A DNA stretch of 64,000 nt from Roseicyclus marinus (GTDB lineage: Bacteria; Pseudomonadota; Alphaproteobacteria; Rhodobacterales; Rhodobacteraceae), in contig NZ_JASJOF010000004.1 in assembly GCF_030163795.1 (NCBI RefSeq), positions 186,001-250,000 of the forward strand, given 5' to 3'. The position numbers and the translations under genes were made by a program. The notes beneath the pieces are model-generated. The model worked only from the letters and a program-made list of their open reading frames with translations, searched no databases and was not told the origin of the DNA. Within the stretch, counting starts at the first letter, position 1, and every line of letters starts with the position of its first letter. Positions 61,518 to 64,000 of this stretch are shown here, piece after piece.

Positions 61518-64000
61518 CAGGCCACCTCCTCTGCCGATATGCGTAATTCGTTGACGACTGGCGCATAGGCCGGATCGCCGCTTGTGAGTTGTGCCCGGGC
61601 CTGCACGGCACGGGTCAGGATCTCTGAACTGTCGAGACGCGCCCAATCGGACCAGACAGGTGCCCCGCTTGGATCATCGTCCGTAGTGCGAACCTCGACG
61701 CGCACATCGACATCAGCACCATTGCCACCGCTGAAACTGCTCCAGGTTGAGATCATCGCGGTTCGGTTCGAGATGAGGTCGTAAACAGCCAAAGCGGCCA
61801 TCTCGACTTCAGAACGCAGCCGCACACGCGACACCGTTCCGAAGTCAAGGCCAGCACCAAAGGTATAGGTTCCAGACGACACGACGCCGCCCGCGTAGCC
61901 GATGCTTGGCTCCACCCCAAAGTCAGGAATTTCGGAAAACAGCAACTCACCAACCAGCGTCAGGCCCAAATCGGAAACCGCCACGCCGTCTTTTGTGCCG
62001 GGAAATGTCGGGTCGGCTTGGAGCAGATCGACAGGCGAGAACGCGAGGGCCTGCGCACCGCTCGCCGCGACAGAAACCACCGGCCCAAGGATGCCGGAAC
62101 TGTCCCGGGCCGCGACGTAATAGGTACCGGGCAGAAGCGGCAACGCTGCCAAGGCCGTCGCGCCGGGAAGCACCTCCATGGACACCGAATTGGACCAGCC
62201 CGTCCCGTTCCGCGCATGACGGATGACGATTTGCCCGCCGATCCGCACATCAAGGTCGGGATGGAGGGTCCACTTGAGGATTGCCAGACCACCCGCCGAC
62301 TGCAACGTCAGGCCAGTGACTGCGACCGGGGGCACTGCAAGGCCGACGATTGTAGCCGCGCGCGAAACCCAAGCCGAGCGCACGCCGAGCGACGAAACGG
62401 TGCGCACCCGGAACACCCACGCACCCGGGTCTACATCAAGCACCTCAAAGCGCGTTTGGGTCGTGCTCCCTAACGCAAAGAAAGGCCCGCCCGCCAACGA
62501 TCCCTGAACTTCATACCGAGACAAAAATCCGGAAAGACTGGCGGTCCATTCTAGAAGCGCCAGAGCTTTAACCCCTGCGCCGTTGCGCGTGACGTAAAGC
62601 TCCTCGCTGACCACGGGAACACCTGGCGGCGGCACATTAAACGGGCTGGGCAGCGTGGTGCGCGGTGCGGCAGCGTATATCTGTTCCTCGGTGGCGTCCC
62701 ACGAATAGACCAGCGGCGAGGTTTCCCGCAGTGTCAGATCCGGCACGAGGGTCGCAGAGACGCCGTTGTCTTGCAGGCTGAGCGAGATACCACGAACCTC
62801 AAACGGCTTGGCCGAGAAGCCCCAGCGGTCGTAGGAGACCATGACATTCTCGCCAGCGGTCGCCGCCCATGCCTTGACCTTGCCCGCCAGACGCAGCGAC
62901 TGCTGCCGGCGCTGGCGCTCGAGCTCGATCCGAGCAATGCGCTGCGCCATGGATGCCGATGTGGTGAACGGCAGATTCAGGTCGAGCCAGTCTTCGTCGC
63001 CCTGATCTTCGGCCACGTAGACCGCAGACTGATAGGCCGGGAAATCGTCCGGCTGCCAATCGTTCTGCGGGCTGACAAACTGGCCGCGCACGCCATTGAA
63101 ATTCTCGGACCGACTGACCCTTGTCAGGAGCGAAAGGCCGTTGCTGCGCACATCGTCATCGGTGAGCGTGAGGGTCGGCATCCGATAGGCACCGGCGAGG
63201 ATCCTCCAGACGCCTGCCGAATAAACCGCCTTGCCCGCAAACGCCGTCAGCATGGACTCGATGTTCGTCTTGGGCGGCTGGCCGAGAGACAGAACGCCAT
63301 TGCATGTGTAGCGCGGCTCTGTGCCGCCTGCGGCGAGGGTCACAGCCTCATCGCACACATTGGCAGCCTCGATGAGGGCATCCTCTTCTGTGCCGTTTTC
63401 CGCGCCGATAGTCGCCCGGATACCCCAGACCGCATCTGCTATATAGTCCGCCAGGCACAGCGAGGCGTTCGCGGTATAGCCGCGGGTTCCGGTGCGCGGA
63501 TCGAGGACGTCGTCTTTACCCTCGACGTCCGCCGAGATCACCGGCCTGCCGTTTGGGAATGCATCGGCATTGGCAGTCAGCCGAATGTAGAGCGCTGCAC
63601 AGCCGCTCAGCCGGTGGTCTGCGGTCCACAGGTTCGGTACCGCCGCGCGCAGTTTGTCGAATGCGGTCTGGCCTGGCAGCCCCAGCCGCTTCTCTACATC
63701 GACCAGCCCAGCCCACCTGCCCTGTGCTACTCCGTTTGCATCCACGGCCACCTCGCCATCGAAGTAGATGGCGCCGATGGATTTCACGCGATGGGCAGCC
63801 AGCACGATGACCAAGTGCAGGAACTGTCCGGATCCGCCGAGAGAAGCGGCCGCATCGCCTGCTGCGACCGTGCTCAGATGCGCAAAGACAAGCGTGCCAC
63901 CCTTGCGCGTGAAGCCGTAGACGACCTCGCGCGGGCGCACGGGCTCGGTGACCGTGATCGTGCGGGGCCCGACCTCGAGCTGCGCCGAGCCGCTCGTGCT
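61517..64000 (-). CDS. Phage tail tip/host-specificity protein (5' end outside window)
   Basis: 827 residues are visible and the frame is open to the window edge. The N-terminal visible part reads TITVTEPVRPREVVYG and matches the J-type tail tip core (GSGQFLHLVIVLAAHRVKSI; IYFDGEVAV; GCAALYIRL), followed by DVEGKDDVLDPRTGTRGYTANASLCLADY, and two fibronectin type III-like modules (about 62.2-62.6 kb). It is the central tail-tip protein of a siphovirus-like particle, not the gene transfer agent version, which has different neighbours. Confidence 0.88.
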   Translation of the reverse strand, partial: STSGSAQLEVGPRTITVTEPVRPREVVYGFTRKGGTLVFAHLSTVAAGDAAASLGGSGQFLHLVIVLAAHRVKSIGAIYFDGEVAVDANGVAQGRWAGLVDVEKRLGLPGQTAFDKLRAAVPNLWTADHRLSGCAALYIRLTANADAFPNGRPVISADVEGKDDVLDPRTGTRGYTANASLCLADYIADAVWGIRATIGAENGTEEDALIEAANVCDEAVTLAAGGTEPRYTCNGVLSLGQPPKTNIESMLTAFAGKAVYSAGVWRILAGAYRMPTLTLTDDDVRSNGLSLLTRVSRSENFNGVRGQFVSPQNDWQPDDFPAYQSAVYVAEDQGDEDWLDLNLPFTTSASMAQRIARIELERQRRQQSLRLAGKVKAWAATAGENVMVSYDRWGFSAKPFEVRGISLSLQDNGVSATLVPDLTLRETSPLVYSWDATEEQIYAAAPRTTLPSPFNVPPPGVPVVSEELYVTRNGAGVKALALLEWTASLSGFLSRYEVQGSLAGGPFFALGSTTQTRFEVLDVDPGAWVFRVRTVSSLGVRSAWVSRAATIVGLAVPPVAVTGLTLQSAGGLAILKWTLHPDLDVRIGGQIVIRHARNGTGWSNSVSMEVLPGATALAALPLLPGTYYVAARDSSGILGPVVSVAASGAQALAFSPVDLLQADPTFPGTKDGVAVSDLGLTLVGELLFSEIPDFGVEPSIGYAGGVVSSGTYTFGAGLDFGTVSRVRLRSEVEMAALAVYDLISNRTAMISTWSSFSGGNGADVDVRVEVRTTDDDPSGAPVWSDWARLDSSEILTRAVQARAQLTSGDPAYAPVVNELRISAEEVA

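Larger units (their letters stand above)
58466..64000 (-). mobile_element. Prophage late region (tail tip to spanins), continues beyond window
   Basis: Eight contiguous minus-strand genes with overlaps or tiny gaps form a phage late operon: tail tip, collar fibre, DUF4376, holin, small membrane protein, endolysin, Rz, Rz1. Gene order and the adjacent tRNA indicate the end of an integrated tailed phage whose remaining genes lie past 64000. Confidence 0.9.

Noticed and set aside
58466-64000. Gene transfer agent cluster
   Set aside because: Rhodobacterales carry such clusters, but here the tail tip, collar fibre, holin, GH19-like endolysin and spanins in one operon beside a tRNA fit a normal prophage.

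Overview
The window is high-GC chromosomal DNA from an alphaproteobacterium, almost certainly a member of the Rhodobacteraceae (Roseobacter/Rhodobacter group). This rests on gene order (plsX-fabH-ihfA-merR; the cysG-DUF2849-cysI-cysH-DUF934-fpr sulfite block; pyrC-pyrE-dnaB; alr-MlaE-MlaF-radA-cvpA-purF) and on the many 4-base ATGA/GTGA overlaps. The species cannot be named from the sequence alone.

Layout. 1-3.4 kb: lipid synthesis genes plsX (cut by the window edge) and fabH, then ihfA and a MerR-like regulator. 3.45-4.7 kb: tRNA-Pro(GGG) with its terminator and a double-domain dCTP deaminase. 4.7-7.2 kb (minus): a methyltransferase, a haem-dependent N-demethylase-like protein (DUF3445) and an Lrp/AsnC regulator. 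7.4-12.9 kb: sulfate/sulfite assimilation and ferredoxin-NADP reductase. 13-15.8 kb: an alanine-rich anchored protein, infC with an apparent ATA start, a porin-like stub and a GlxA-type AraC regulator. 15.9-24.9 kb (minus): a molybdenum hydroxylase cluster of the form II CO-dehydrogenase type (coxD, a secreted protein, coxE, xdhC/coxF, a molybdopterin-binding protein, coxS, coxL, coxM). 26-34.3 kb (minus): a complete urease set ureD-A-B ... C-(secreted)-E-F-G, interrupted between ureB and ureC by a cyclase/AhpD-like pair and by a response regulator on the other strand. 35-55.8 kb: housekeeping genes for pyrimidines, replication, cobalamin, alanine racemase, lipid-transport ABC proteins, RadA, CvpA, purF, biotin uptake, ZapA, transketolase and purMN.

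55.9-64 kb: a tRNA with anticodon CAT (probably tRNA-Ile2) is followed by one end of a prophage. The phage late genes run on the minus strand: tail tip protein (cut by the window edge), tail collar fibre, DUF4376 protein, holin, small membrane protein, GH19-like endolysin, and an overlapping Rz/Rz1 spanin pair. Between the tRNA and the lysis genes lies a plus-strand, visibly AT-richer accessory segment: a small lipoprotein and an unrecognised two-gene cassette (348-residue soluble protein plus 191-residue multi-pass membrane protein). This is the best candidate in the window for an undescribed system, such as phage defence or superinfection exclusion, but that function is inference.

Recurrent intergenic elements carrying CCTTCATCTT plus a short A/T patch, some followed by GC-rich hairpins, occur between genes at about 11.5, 16.7, 19.2, 21.9, 26.7 and 36.1 kb. 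No CRISPR array, insertion sequence, rRNA or known riboswitch was seen.
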